Assembly (NCBI GenBank): GCA_011009095.1
Contig: VTPC01000666.1
Span: 216,400-280,399 of the forward strand
DNA from: Ignelater luminosus
Taxonomy: Eukaryota; Arthropoda; Insecta; Coleoptera; Elateridae
Length of the DNA: 64,000 nt
Direction: 5' to 3'
Part shown: positions 22,541 through 32,469 of the stretch, one piece after another
How positions within the stretch are numbered: position 1 is the first letter of the stretch
How the letters are laid out: each line of letters opens with the position of its first letter
Notes under the pieces: model-generated
Database searches by the model: none
Seen by the model: the letters and a program-made list of their open reading frames with translations, nothing else
What the model was told of the DNA's origin: nothing
Position numbers and translations under genes: made by a program

Positions 22541-24360
22541 TCACACGGCGAGTATGTTCCACCCACTAGCGATAAGTGCAAAGCCGCATCTAGCGCCACG
22601 GTAAATGGCTAAACCATTGACTAATATTTCAAGAATGTATTTAATGATTTTAAAAATCGTATAAAATCCTATTAGGCCACTCATAACCATGCCCCCATTC
22701 TGTAAATCAACCCCAAATATACTGAAGGGTGGTTCGGGCAAGATTCTTAATTTCATTTGCATCAAACAATTTGAGTGGAGAATATCCTTGGGATCCGTAT
22801 CAAGATCGGATATCTTACGAGTAATTATATTTTCGACAGCTTTAAGTTCACTGCTGGAGGTAAGATATCGTTGGACTCAAGAGATTTCTTCTTGTGTGTA
22901 CATTCCACTTGAACCTAATGGTTGAATTTGGGTGAATTTCAATCGTGGTTCTTCTTCCACAGCTAGCTGCACAGAAGCGTGGCGTAGCAATGAACACGGG
23001 GTTGGAGCTATCCATTCATTCTTAATCATGTAAAGAGGAGGAGTAATAGAATTTCAATCCAATTCTTCTGCGTAACGCTGAATTAAACGAGTTAAAAGGA
23101 GTTATAAATATCGACTGATTGTCTGCTGTTATGGGTAATTTGTTACGTATAACATTTTGTTGTTTTTCTAACTTCAACTTCTCGTGAAAAGCATTGCATA
23201 ATGTACAGTAGTACTTCTCCCAACACTCGATCAACTTATACCAGTTAATGTTTAATTATAGCACTAAGGGCATTTGGGCTTAACGGAGCGAGCAATAGAC
23301 GATTTCTTAAAATTTGTAGATGAAATAGGTGTCTTCTATGTACTGTGTCGACATAGAGTAGGTTTAGCATGACTGTTCAACATATAAAAGTTTACTATTA
23401 ACATATATTAATAAATCGGTATTTTGAGGTAGAAGATCTATACTTGTAAAATTAAGGTTTGTTGTTTCTTCTGTAATAACCAGAATCTTAGGATGTTCAG
23501 TTTGCCATAATTTATAACCACATAGTGTTAGTGTCTTCATTAATGATGATGCAAACATTTTACTTTCTTGCTCAATAACTAAAAATCGCTCGAAAGGCTG
23601 ATTTTTGTTTGTTATTGTGTTGGTTTTTCCAAGGTATAATATACTACAATAGAACTGACAAGAAGAGTCAAATTTGAAGTTTCAAACTGTCTCACCATAG
23701 AGAGACGCGATGCAATTACCCCCTAGATTAGAACAAACGATGCCTCCGAGTAGGCTAATTTCATTATCATCCAGTTTAACATTTACCAAAAATCTTTAGT
23801 GGCAATAACAACAGCATCGGTTCAGGTTTGCTCATCTTCTATAATACGTGGTTCCATTACAAGTACCGTCGTTGGTTACACGTCCGCCTAAAGTCATGGA
23901 TGCCGTGCTGGTACCATCTATTTGAATTTTTCCAACAGTATTATGATATAACTTTAAAGTATTATGTTTATGCAAGTTTCTACATTCTTCTGCGCCTAGA
24001 GGATGAATGAAGCTGGATATGCCACCGGCCACTAGCAAAGTATGATTATGCATTTCATAAATTATTCTGGTTATCTCTACAAGGACTGCTTGCACCTGCT
24101 GATGTTTCACATTGTTGTGTTGGATAACGTGTACAGATATTGTCTGTTCTTTGTATTCACTCGTTTGATCCAGATACTGCGCGATATCACGTATGGATAC
24201 TGCGGTAATGTTCACGTGTTTATTTTCGCAATCGGGATGAGCACAGATCCCATTAGCTCGATCACTAGAAGTAATACGATACTCGTCGAGAACATATCGA
24301 ACGTTACTCTTTACACAGACTTTTATAAAGGTATTACTATATCTAGGTACAGATAAACAT
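22541..24360 (-). pseudogene. Decayed chuvirus-type glycoprotein gene (virus-derived)
   Basis: The minus strand from 24360 to 22541 encodes broken parts of one membrane-fusion glycoprotein. Visible in order: a cysteine-containing N-terminal part with IIQHNNV-like and C..L...T patterns (24360-23832), the motif SMTLGGRVTNDG near 23855, a Gly/Cys-rich block near 23740, the motif CGYKLWQTEHPKILVIT near 23500, and near the C-terminus a membrane anchor (GMVMSGLIGFYTIFKIIKYI, about 22690) with a short tail. The CGY...TEHP block and overall order match glycoproteins of Chuviridae (Mononegavirales), which insects have captured many times, also as envelopes of LTR retroelements. At least five stops or frameshifts interrupt it. 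It is a fossil copy with no intact product. Confidence 0.72.
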
Positions 24361-24446
24361 TAATAAACATAATAAAGCAAAAAGTTAGTAGGTTGAAGTT
24401 TTGCATGTATTATAGCTAACCGTTGGACATTGTCTTACACAATTGA

Positions 24447-24990
24447 TCAGAGATTGTCAATATTTAAATTTTGACTATTTTCTCTTAAAAGTTTATTGGT
24501 CGATTGGTTTCCAAGATAGTTCAAATAGACCATCTTTGTCTGAATATTGTATGTCCTTTGAAGTTGGTCTAAAATAACCAATGTCCTATCTCGTGCCTTA
24601 ACACTGTCGTCTGGTTTGCTAGCGTTATATACTAAAATATACCAAAACTGAACAAACATGTTTAAATAAGTTGGAAACAAAGTTGGTTCCCTGTTCTGTA
24701 ATCAATTATTTTGGTGCTTCATGACGAGCTACAACAAATGCTTTAGCTTTTTGATCTGACAAAGGAGTTATTTCTAAACATTTCGAAAAAGATAGTGGAA
24801 TGTTAAAAGAGATTTATTTCCATTATTGAATGTTACTAAGCTCTACAATGTCAAAGCTGTCAGCAAGCTGCTGATAATGAGCTTCGGTTTCTGATTCAAT
24901 ACATAATTTTAGACGATTGGCATAAACAATTTGTTCTCTATGTCTATTGAGTTTTTTTATTTATAAGTAATATAAGTATCAATTTTCAGT
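24447..24990 (-). pseudogene. Scrambled Ty3/gypsy-like pol fragments
   Basis: The minus strand at 24790-24655 encodes ITPLSDQKAKAF, then a stop, then LITEQGTNFVSNLFKHV. This is the integrase core around its second catalytic Asp, here changed to Glu (TEQG for the usual TDQG). Further upstream on the same strand (24955-24850) lies a piece reading REQIVYANRLKLC, like the C-terminal end of gypsy pol, so the natural order is reversed. A 77-codon frame (24680-24447) follows and is not recognised. The fragments lie directly upstream of the glycoprotein remnant in the same orientation, the place pol has before env, but the disorder shows rearrangement or more than one insertion. Confidence 0.55.
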
Positions 24991-25181
24991 TCAATAAAAT
25001 ACAAGATTTTAGAATTTGCTGCTATTTTACTAAATTTGTTGATAATATCCTTTCATAGTATTGCAAGTTCGAGGTGTAACTAATGCCGGTTTTTTTTATT
25101 TTAGGGAGTATTTGTTGTTCAAAATTCCCAACTTTGATTGGCTCGTGAGAAAAATGAAGATATCCAAGAACATTTTCGTAC
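24991..25181. other. Junction between minus-strand retroelement debris and plus-strand viral genes
   Basis: About 190 bases of AT-rich sequence with no coding evidence. Orientation of coding traces switches here. Confidence 0.4.
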
Positions 25182-25668
25182 ATGACTTTTCTTCTCGGTT
25201 TTAGTCGGGGAATCTTTCAACGTGAAGCTGTCCGTCTATTGTCGAACGCCCTGTATAAAAGTAAAAATTTCACATCGCCCGTAGATCCACAACCTTTTAG
25301 TTTAGTGATTGATAATGCGAAGTCAAAATTAAAAGCACTTATGTGTTTTGAAGTAAGGGGTGAGAATTTAAGAGAATTGTTTGGATTTGCACACTACAAC
25401 CTTGAAAAAAAATAAGGAATACATTTCATCGGTATTTTTTAAAGAGTATTATCCGAACATAGAAATTCATTGTAATATTATTGAACTTTACTATTCTAAT
25501 CATGAGAGTCATCCACATCTTCATAACGAAAAAGAATTGTTATATATTTTCTCAGTTGGTGATATGAGATATAAATATAGTCACATAGACCAAATCAAAT
25601 TGTTTACGTTCCATCGAGAAATGAATGGTATTAATTTAAATTTCATTATAAACGACAAAAATAATTGA
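25182..25668 (+). pseudogene. Maverick/Polinton-like structural gene remnant, copy 1
   Basis: Two overlapping frames (25182-25415 and 25381-25668) join through one frameshift in a poly-A run at about 25405. The protein contains LRELFGFAHYNLEKKNKEYI followed by NIEIHCNIIE, then a Pro/His-rich loop and a hydrophobic C-terminus. I relate this layout to a conserved structural-protein family of arthropod Maverick/Polinton and adintovirus-like elements (a LLGF-type motif, then an IxxxCNI-type strand, about 30 residues apart). That assignment is from memory of the family pattern and is not certain. The start codon is unclear and the product is broken. Confidence 0.4.
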
Positions 25669-25878
25669 AAGCGGTTTAGAAGTGTTGCAGTTTATTTAAA
25701 TTTAATAAATGAGAACTTTTAAAATTACATGCGATAATGTTCAAAGAAGAAAAAGCTCTAGATTTAAAAGAAACGGTCCGTTTAAACTAGGATAAAAAAT
25801 ATAAAGTTGGATTGACAGGAATTCAAATTATTTTTTATGGTACCCCATATCTTTATACTAAAAAGAAATGCACCTTTA

Positions 25879-27171
25879 ACACACGGGCTGAAAAGTCCCA
25901 GGCCTAACAAATAGATGGCGCTAGTTTTATTGCATTCACCGCTTTTTCAGTTAGTACTAACCTTCAAAAGACAGCTGTTAAAATTTCATGATATTCTATT
26001 CATTATTTTGTGAGTTATTGTGCTAAGAGTGACGCTACTTTTGTTATTTTCAAAACAATGGATCAAAAACAATTTCGTGTTTTAATTTTACAGCGCTTCT
26101 TGATGGGAAAAAATACCGTTCAAGCGAAGCAATGGCTTGAAAAGTGTTATGGGGACTCCGCTCCATCAGAAACAACAATAAAACGTTGGTTTGCTGACTT
26201 CAAACGTGGTCGTAGAGACACCGATGATGCAGAACGCAGTGGACGTCCAAATGAGGCGGTAACACCAGAAAACATCAAAAAATCCACAGAATCGTTTTGA
26301 ATGATCGAAAAGTGAAGTTGCGTGAGTTAACTGACATTGTAAAGATATCAAAAAAACGTGTTGGCTTTATATTGCATGAGCATTTGACTATGAGAAAGCT
26401 CTGCTCAAAGTGGGTGCCGCGTTTGCTCACTGTTCACCAAAAACAAGAACGTGTTGATGTTTCTGAGCAGTGTTTGGCCATGTTTAAACGTAACAAATCG
26501 GAATTTTTGCGTCGATGTGTGACAATGGATGAAACATGGATCCATCACTTCACTCCGGAATCAAAACGATCGTCATCTGAGTGGACAGCAACTGGTGAAC
26601 CTCGTCCTAAGCGACCGAAAGCACAACAATCGGCTGGAAAGGTTATGGTCTCGGTATTTTGGGATGTGCGTGGTGTAATATTCATCGACTATCTTGAGAA
26701 GGGAAATACCATCAACAGTGAATATTATATAGCGTTATTGGAGCGTTTGAAGGCCGAAATTGCAAAGACACGACCGCATATGGCAAAGAAAAATATTTTG
26801 TTTCATCAAGACAACGCACCGTGTCACAAGGCAATCAAAACAATGGCAAAACTACATGAATTGAACTTCGAATTGCTCCCACATCCACCGTATTCGCCAG
26901 ATTTGGCTCCCAGCGACTACTGGCTGTTCGCAGACCTAAAAAAAATACCTGCCGGTAAGAAATTTCGCTGGAATGAAGAGGTTATCGCTGAAACTGAGTC
27001 CTATTTTGAGGCAAATTATAAATTGTTCTACAAAAGTGGTATTGAAATGTTAGAGCGGCGCTGGAATGATTGCGTTGTTCTTGATGGAAATTATGTTGAT
27101 GAATAAAGCTAATTTTAAACAAAAAAAACCGTGTTCTCTTTGTTAGGCCTGGGACTTTTCAGCCCATGTGT
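25879..27171 (+). mobile_element. Mariner (DD34D) element, nearly intact
   Basis: Inverted ends read ACACACGGGCTGAAAAGTCC on the left and ACACATGGGCTGAAAAGTCC on the right, continuing through CAGGCCTAACAAA, about 36 bases with two differences. TA duplications flank it (25877-25878 and 27172-27173). It sits inside the Polinton-like copy 2 gene and is therefore younger than that gene's arrival. Confidence 0.92.
26058..27106 (+). pseudogene. Mariner transposase with a single-base deletion
   Basis: From the ATG at 26058 to the stop at 27104-27106 the gene would encode about 349 residues, the normal mariner length. N-terminal HTH blocks include QAKQWLEKCYG and TTIKRWFADFKRG. The catalytic motifs are VTMDETWIHHF, LFHQDNAPCH and SPDLAPSDYWLF; 34 residues separate the second and third Asp, the mariner DD34D signature. 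The only lesion I see is one missing A in the A-run at about 26277-26282, which shifts the frame after residue 74 and splits the gene into two open frames (26010-26300 and 26297-27106). The rest is clean, so the copy lost function recently or the base is a sequencing or assembly error. It belongs near the cecropia/mellifera-type mariners by its motifs. Confidence 0.9.
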
Positions 27172-27570
27172 TACTTATACTATTGCAGGATTTAGTAGTA
27201 TGATATTCACATCACTGAAAAATTCCCTTTTGTTGAACTTAAAAATGAACTAAATTCTGCATTAGGGAAAAAAACTCAAGCTAAACTTACATTAAAACTG
27301 AACCAAGACAATACAGTGAAAATGATTGTTTCTGTAGCGATAGAAAAATATACTCTAGGTTTAACCATGCGTCATTTATTGGGTTTCAACTATGAGAAGT
27401 TTCAAACAAATCAGAAATATATTGCCCAAACCAACTCCGTAATTATAAATCTTAATGATGATGATTATATTTATTCTTTAATAGCAGTTTATCGTAATTT
27501 ACTAAAAATTTTTATATTTGTTTAGTGAAGAGGTGTTAACATGATTGACAAACCTTCAGCTCGTCTATTG

Positions 27571-27714
27571 AGCGACATTGGAATTTGACAGACGTAGGCG
27601 TTGATTTAAAGGATTGCTCAACAAATGAAAGTCGTCTTATTGCCTAAACGAACATGCTATTGTTTGAGCAATCCTCTAAATCAACGCCTACTTTGGTCAA
27701 ATTTCAATGTTGCT
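27571..27714. repeat. Inverted repeat, ~50-base arms
   Basis: The left arm contains GTAGGCGTTGATTTAAAGGA and GATTGCTCAAC (27592-27622). The right arm is its reverse complement (27663-27714) with a few changes, around a ~40-base loop. It ends the readable part of the Polinton-like gene and may be a small palindromic MITE. Confidence 0.65.
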
Positions 27715-28014
27715 ATTTGTTATTATTTTTTTACCAAACATAGGGATGTTGTACTTGCTTGAAAAGCTCCTTTCATGACAATTTCAAAAATGTAAAAATC
27801 CAATATGGCGCCTATAAGAAAAACAAAAGTTCGATACGCATGCGTAAAACTTAATAGGCCTAGAATGTTTTTAAAGTCATTTTTAAAGTCGTCATTATCC
27901 AACACTCCTGCTCTACTAATTTTGTGAATGTACCTCTTGCAATAAATAAAATACGGACATTTTTATAAATCCCACATTTTTCGTTTTCAACCTTTTTGAC
28001 CGATCTTGCATCTA
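27715..28014. other. Non-coding spacer
   Basis: No gene is seen. An ACACCCTGTATAT transposon-end motif follows at 28031-28043. Confidence 0.4.
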
Positions 28015-28590
28015 TTACCGTTTATCCTGGACACCCTGTATATTGAATTAAAAGCTGATATTAATGAAATTAAAGAAATAAAAGTGTATCTTAAAGGACA
28101 AATATCAAGGATTAAGAAATTTAAAGTCTATTTAAATCTAATCAGCAAAAGGGATTTACCGAATATGTTAAATAAAGCAACATTAAAAAATACAGATTAA
28201 AATTCAATCAAGCTTCACCAGGCATTGACGAAGATCCCTAAAACAAAATGTAACAAAATCAGAATTAGTAGTACGGAAAAGACTTATAAACAATTCTCTA
28301 TAGAAAATAAATATTTCATTAATTAAATGAATGATAAAATAACATTCTTCAGAGGTTCAATTCACTTGTGTACTCTAAAAGGTTTAGATAATTATTATAA
28401 ATATTTGAATGATATTGTCAGACGATAGTGAAATAGAAATTATTCTTGATTATCCGGTAAATGAACCTATCGCTTTAAAATTTAATGTAGATGGAGGTTC
28501 CTAGTCTCCTAAAGAATTTCCATTATTAAGCTTAATTTCAGCAATTCATGATGGATATTTAAAAATATATGAAGGTGAAGAAAATTAGAG
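28015..28590 (+). pseudogene. Coding remnants of an unknown element protein
   Basis: Frames at 28045-28200 (LKGQISRIKKFKVYLN, a basic helical segment) and 28405-28587 (EIEIILDYPVNEPIALKFNV, then one stop, then SPKEFPLLSLISAIHDGYLKI) look translated rather than random, because each keeps a long hydrophobic/charged alternation. Stops and frameshifts separate them. I do not recognise the family. The basic helical part resembles gag-type regions of retroelements only in general character. Confidence 0.35.
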
Positions 28591-28599
28591 GACACAAAA

Positions 28600-29322
28600 T
28601 CAGTAATTTGTTTATTGAAAAAATATATACAGTATGTAAAAAAAGTAAGGCACAAATTCATTTATGGCGTTATTTTTAATTTTTCGGAACAATGCTCGAA
28701 CACATCGATTTTATTTATTTATCAGCAATATTTTAAGCAAAAAAATCTTTGTGCCAAATCTCAAGATGGCGTGAGGACGCCATTTTGTAAACAAATTTAA
28801 ATACATAGGGTACTTGTGTAATAGTTCATTTTGAAGCTCTCACTGATATAAGTTTAATGTCCAAGTTTCAGGAAATTTCAAATCCCCAAAACAAAATGGC
28901 GACCTGTCAAAGTTATTGTTTTTGTATTGTTTACGGCCGTAGCAGGCCATGTTAGAAACTTAGAAAGATGACAAAATGTAGGTCAACTTTGGTCAACGCC
29001 TTTGGAACCCTCAACATGTAGCGAATGATGCTTTAATGAGACTTCTTAACGTACTGATTTGTGAGTTGGTACTACTGCAGTTTTTTGCTTGACAATTATT
29101 ATGACAACTTATTTCCATTTTTGGTATTGTCACAAATAAAGTGGTTTTGAGAATTTTTGTGTTAAATGATAAAAATTTAAAAAGTTTTTTTCCTTGTAGA
29201 CATTTAGTTCAACAAAAACTAGTTTTTTTGAGTTTTTTTAAAATTACATTGATATAGAAAATAAAAAGCTGACAACGTAAAAAACTTTTAATTATTTTTG
29301 TTAAAAAACAATTGTTATGTAT
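28600..29322. other. Non-coding repeat-like sequence
   Basis: A short inverted word, AGATGGCGTGAGGACGCCAT (about 28763-28782), and other ATGGCG-type words occur. No gene is recognised. Confidence 0.4.
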
Positions 29323-29324
29323 GT

Positions 29325-29536
29325 ACTATCGCGGCAAAAATACCCGGGCACACTTATCTGACGATACGTCGGTTCTAACAAAATTTCTTTCTTTTGCATC
29401 AGGCTTTAAGGTAGATTTGTCAGTTTAATTAATAAGGTACTTACTCACATAATAGTTTTACGTAAACTAAAAGACAGATTTCCAAGGGGTAACTTTAAAA
29501 CCTGTGTGGTGCCCCGATTTTTTTTGCCGTGATAGT
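29325..29536. mobile_element. ~212-bp MITE with ACTATCGCGGCAAAAA ends
   Basis: The left end ACTATCGCGGCAAAAATACC (29325-29344) pairs with the right end, whose reverse complement is ACTATCACGGCAAAAAAAAT. Both continue to a CGGGxCAC block, for about 30 bases of symmetry. GTAC occurs at both borders (29323-29326 and 29535-29538), so the target duplication cannot be separated from the terminal bases. The superfamily is not assigned. Confidence 0.7.
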
Positions 29537-29621
29537 ACGTTTACATTAATATCACAATTTTCAGCTCTTTTTATTTCAAAAGCAGGCAAATTTTTTAAAT
29601 TCGAAATATGAATATTTTTTG

Positions 29622-29885
29622 CTATTGTTGTTTTAGCCTTGGTACTAGAGCCTTGCTGTAATGACTGGAAGTGGAAGCCTCTGGCTGGGTCGAGAGCATT
29701 TGAGAAATCTCAATTTGTTTAAAGAAGCTTCTACGTGGCAATCGGCCACAGCCGAAGACATTCCAATCCACATAATGCTTAATCGTCAATAGATCGCCAT
29801 GGTTGACTAAATGAGACGCCGATGAGCGACGAAAGCAATGTGCAGTAAATAAGATATTATTACCTCGGTAACGGGGTTTTACCAC
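29622..29885 (-). pseudogene. Tyrosine recombinase C-terminal remnant (Crypton-like)
   Basis: An 87-codon open frame on the minus strand contains FTAHCFRRSSASHLVNHGDL, the H-x-x-R box of tyrosine recombinases, followed by LTIKHYVDWNVFG and then KQIEISQML. In active relatives a conserved Gly-Tyr lies between these last blocks and the Tyr is the nucleophile. Here that stretch reads GCGRLPRRSFF and the Tyr is missing. The N-terminal part with the first catalytic Arg is absent. Animal elements of this kind are Cryptons or related YR transposons. The piece is inactive. Confidence 0.65.
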
Positions 29886-30075
29886 AATTACAAGATGTAT
29901 GACGAAAATACCTAAATATTATTTTGACTAATTTTGAAGAATTCTTTTCAAGAATACTGAAATTAAATTCCTCAATAGAAAGAATAGTATAAAAAGCTTA
30001 TAAGGCCATTGTCGCATTCGTTCATTGGAAAACTTGAACTCATGCAATAATGAAGGGCCTTTCAATATAAATACC

Positions 30076-30566
30076 ATGGCGGGTATGTATATTATTAATT
30101 TATAAATTCCTATAATTATTATAGTATATGCTTATAAAAATTTACAGTTCAATTGGATCCCAATCGTTTCCTTGAGTACTCCATTATCAAAGTTCCATGT
30201 GCAAAAGATGAACTAATTCAACAAGAAGTTTTGAACACTTTTAAATCTCTCACTTCAAGAAATTGTGATTTTGATCCAACAGATATATTTAGAAGAAGAA
30301 GGAAGTCAACTTGCTTGTGGTACGTTTTGTATACTTGTGAAGATCTCACGAGGAATGGATACTTCCAACAGGGCAACCAAGCGAAAACTTTAAAATATCA
30401 GTTACTGCAATCAGCACCGGCAAATGCTGTAATAGTCGCTTACCAATTTTATGATCATCAAAATACAAATAAGTGTGGGCACAACCATGTACCAAAGTCT
30501 TTTGATCACGACAATATTCGAAAAAAAGAAGAGCTGCCACTTATCGGAAACTCTTGTACCATTTAG
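30076..30566 (+). CDS. Small two-exon gene, function unknown
   Basis: An ATG at 30076 opens a 7-base coding exon ending at GCGG|GTATGT (30082). A 65-base intron ends TTTACAG (30147), and exon 2 runs to the stop at 30564-30566. The join gives 426 bases and 141 residues, starting MAVQLDPNRFLEYSIIKV. Without the intron, exon 2 has no ATG near its start, which supports splicing. The protein has a basic patch FRRRRK (about residues 52-57), scattered Cys, a hydrophobic segment ANAVIVAYQF, and a His/Asn-rich end. I recognise no domain and see no signal peptide. It could be a lineage-specific host gene or a cargo gene of a mobile element. The reading frame is undamaged although the neighbours are pseudogenes. 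Confidence 0.45.
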
Positions 30567-30569
30567 ATT

Positions 30570-31424
30570 ATTCACTATTATGTTGTTGTATTTGCGTTTC
30601 AGTAAGAAGACTGGGTATATGTATGTGATTGAATTTTGCTTTTAACACACCCGTATACGAAATTTTGTTCATAGTGCATACTTTTCATATAGAATGTTAT
30701 TCTTAAGTTTATGTATTTGTTTTATTATTACTCATTATTATCTATATTATTTTTAAGATTGTGAAATTATTTATTAAGAAATACCGTGTATTATAACTGC
30801 ATTAATTTTCTTAAATAATTTTAAGTTGAAACATTTTTTACAGTTTCTCTGTGTGACTTGCACCATCTAAAAAATGTAAGTTGAGTTGAATTGATTCAAG
30901 CACAAATTTTGATACTTTGATGTAATTTTCAAGCGGAATAGCGCTCTTACTTGGAAAACATTTTTTTCAGCTAGATAACGTTTTCCTTAACATATGACAA
31001 AACTGTGTAACTGGTTTAATTATAAAATATATTTAAAAAGGGGTGGTTTTTGAGTGGTTTTGAAAATGGATTTTTCTGATTTAATATGATATAAAATATC
31101 AAAGGAATGGGGTGGTTTTTACTGGTTTTGTACCCTATGTAAAGCAAAAATTTTTATTCCATGTCAAATTATAATGATTCGTCGAGCTTTTTAAAGAGGT
31201 AGGTGTTTACCTTTCTGAATTTCAGGTATAATTCGTTTGATTTTAACACTTCTTATCCTGCTTACACACGCCTGAAACTTACCTTACCTCGGGATTCTCT
31301 TCTCTTTAATCCTCAACCAGTGCAATTTTGCATTCTTATGCTCATATCTCCAATAGCATAAGGCTATAGTTTTAGCTATATATAGTTTACTGATCACTAT
31401 TATTGGCCCAAGATTGCGCATTTA
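30570..31424. other. AT-rich spacer
   Basis: No gene is recognised. Two GGGTGGTTTTT words at about 31041 and 31101 mark a short diverged duplication. Confidence 0.4.
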
Positions 31425-31815
31425 TTGTCAAATCAATATTATTTTTACTATATTAGTTTTGCATTAATCTATGATACATTCTCAATATCATCTCCTAAAA
31501 CATGCTACTAATATTGTCCCAATGGACATTATCCCTATACTGTAATATCCGTGTGTAGTGTGATATTGCATCAATACCGTGTAAACATTGTTAAATCAAT
31601 ATTGTTTTGACAATACTAGTATTATACTGCTCTAGGTGTAAGTTTCCAATATCATTTCCCAAATATCACTATTGTTCTACCATTCATATGTATCTCTATA
31701 TCGCAATATGCGTGTATTGTAATATTAGCTTAATATCATGTATAGATTGTTAAATCGATATTGTTTTTACAATATGTATTGATCTATAATACGTTTCTAA
31801 TATAATTTTACAACT
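31425..31815. repeat. Tandem array, ~160-bp unit, about 2.4 copies
   Basis: Units begin TTGTCAAATCAATATT (31425), TTGTTAAATCAATATTG (31588) and TTGTTAAATCGATATTG (31747). Within units the blocks CAATATCAT, ATATTGT and GTGTAxTGTGATATTG/GTGTATTGTAATATTA recur in the same order. Copies are 163 and 159 bases with clear divergence; the third is partial. The unit is rich in AATATT-type words, giving a secondary short-range periodicity. It is satellite-like and non-coding. Confidence 0.7.
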
Positions 31816-31929
31816 TAATTTTTCCATTAGATGGCACCTCAATTTCTTTAATGCCTTTAGTGTTACATTATAATAATATATTACAGTATAATAATTTTAA
31901 TATTTTTGAAGAAGTCTTTATACAGTGTG

Positions 31930-32465
31930 TTTAGCGAGGAATGGGACAGCGCGATATCTTGGGAACGAATGCAGATTTGAAAATTCTGAAAACTTTGTTG
32001 TAGATGTAACATAGGGGGATATGTTTTGTGATACAAAGGTGGCGCTACCTAACTTAATTTTTTTAAATGGAATACCTTACTTTTTATTCAATTTTTGGAA
32101 TTTGCAACATATTTGTGATAACTTTCCTTATAACTGCTACCAACCTATTTCGTTTACTTTTCGGGAAAATAATACTTTTTATAAATGTAACACAAAGATG
32201 TGAAAGATTGTATTCTGTAGAGATAATCAGCAAATTCTTCTACATTTCTGGAAGATGTATCGTATACTACACTTTTTAAATGTCCCCAAAGGAATTAAAT
32301 CCGGAGAACGAGCTGGCCATCTTATAAAACCATTAGTACCTATCTATCGTCTCGGAAATACCCTGTTCAGATGGTCTAATACATTAGCTACCGCTTATGC
32401 TTGAGAATGTTAATTTAAATTTGCGGCAGATGATGTATTTTCAACAAGACGGCGCCCCTCATAAC
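31930..32465. pseudogene. Rearranged Tc1/mariner transposase scraps
   Basis: On the plus strand at about 32430-32465 the frame reads MMYFQQDGAPHN, the motif around the second catalytic Asp of Tc1/mariner transposases. On the minus strand at about 32335-32295 the frame reads RWPARSPDLIPL, the motif before the third acidic residue. Opposite orientations show that the pieces were inverted relative to each other. The leading part (31930-32040) contains the GCGCGATATCTTGGGAACG type of non-coding sequence common near the ends of such elements. Confidence 0.5.
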
Positions 32466-32469
32466 AGTA

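Larger units (their letters stand above)
25739..27525 (+). pseudogene. Maverick/Polinton-like structural gene remnant, copy 2, split by mariner
   Basis: The 5' part (25739-25876) encodes FKEEKALDLKETV and KKYKVGLTGIQIIF with one stop. The mariner element interrupts at the TA at 25877-25878, and the frame resumes after 27173 with ELKNELNSALGKK, LTLKLNQDNTVK, MRHLLGFNYEKFQTNQKYIA and a short end at 27525. The LxGF motif and the spacing to the following hydrophobic strand are shared with copy 1 immediately upstream, so the two look like tandem relatives. The beginning (D/N-x-x-Y-x-V-G-LTG) is a conserved N-terminal feature of the same family as I know it. The protein is incomplete at its C-terminus. 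Confidence 0.45.

Noticed and set aside
22541-24360. Glycoprotein remnant as a functional host-domesticated envelope
   Set aside because: Several stops and frameshifts interrupt the frame, so no full product can be made from this copy.
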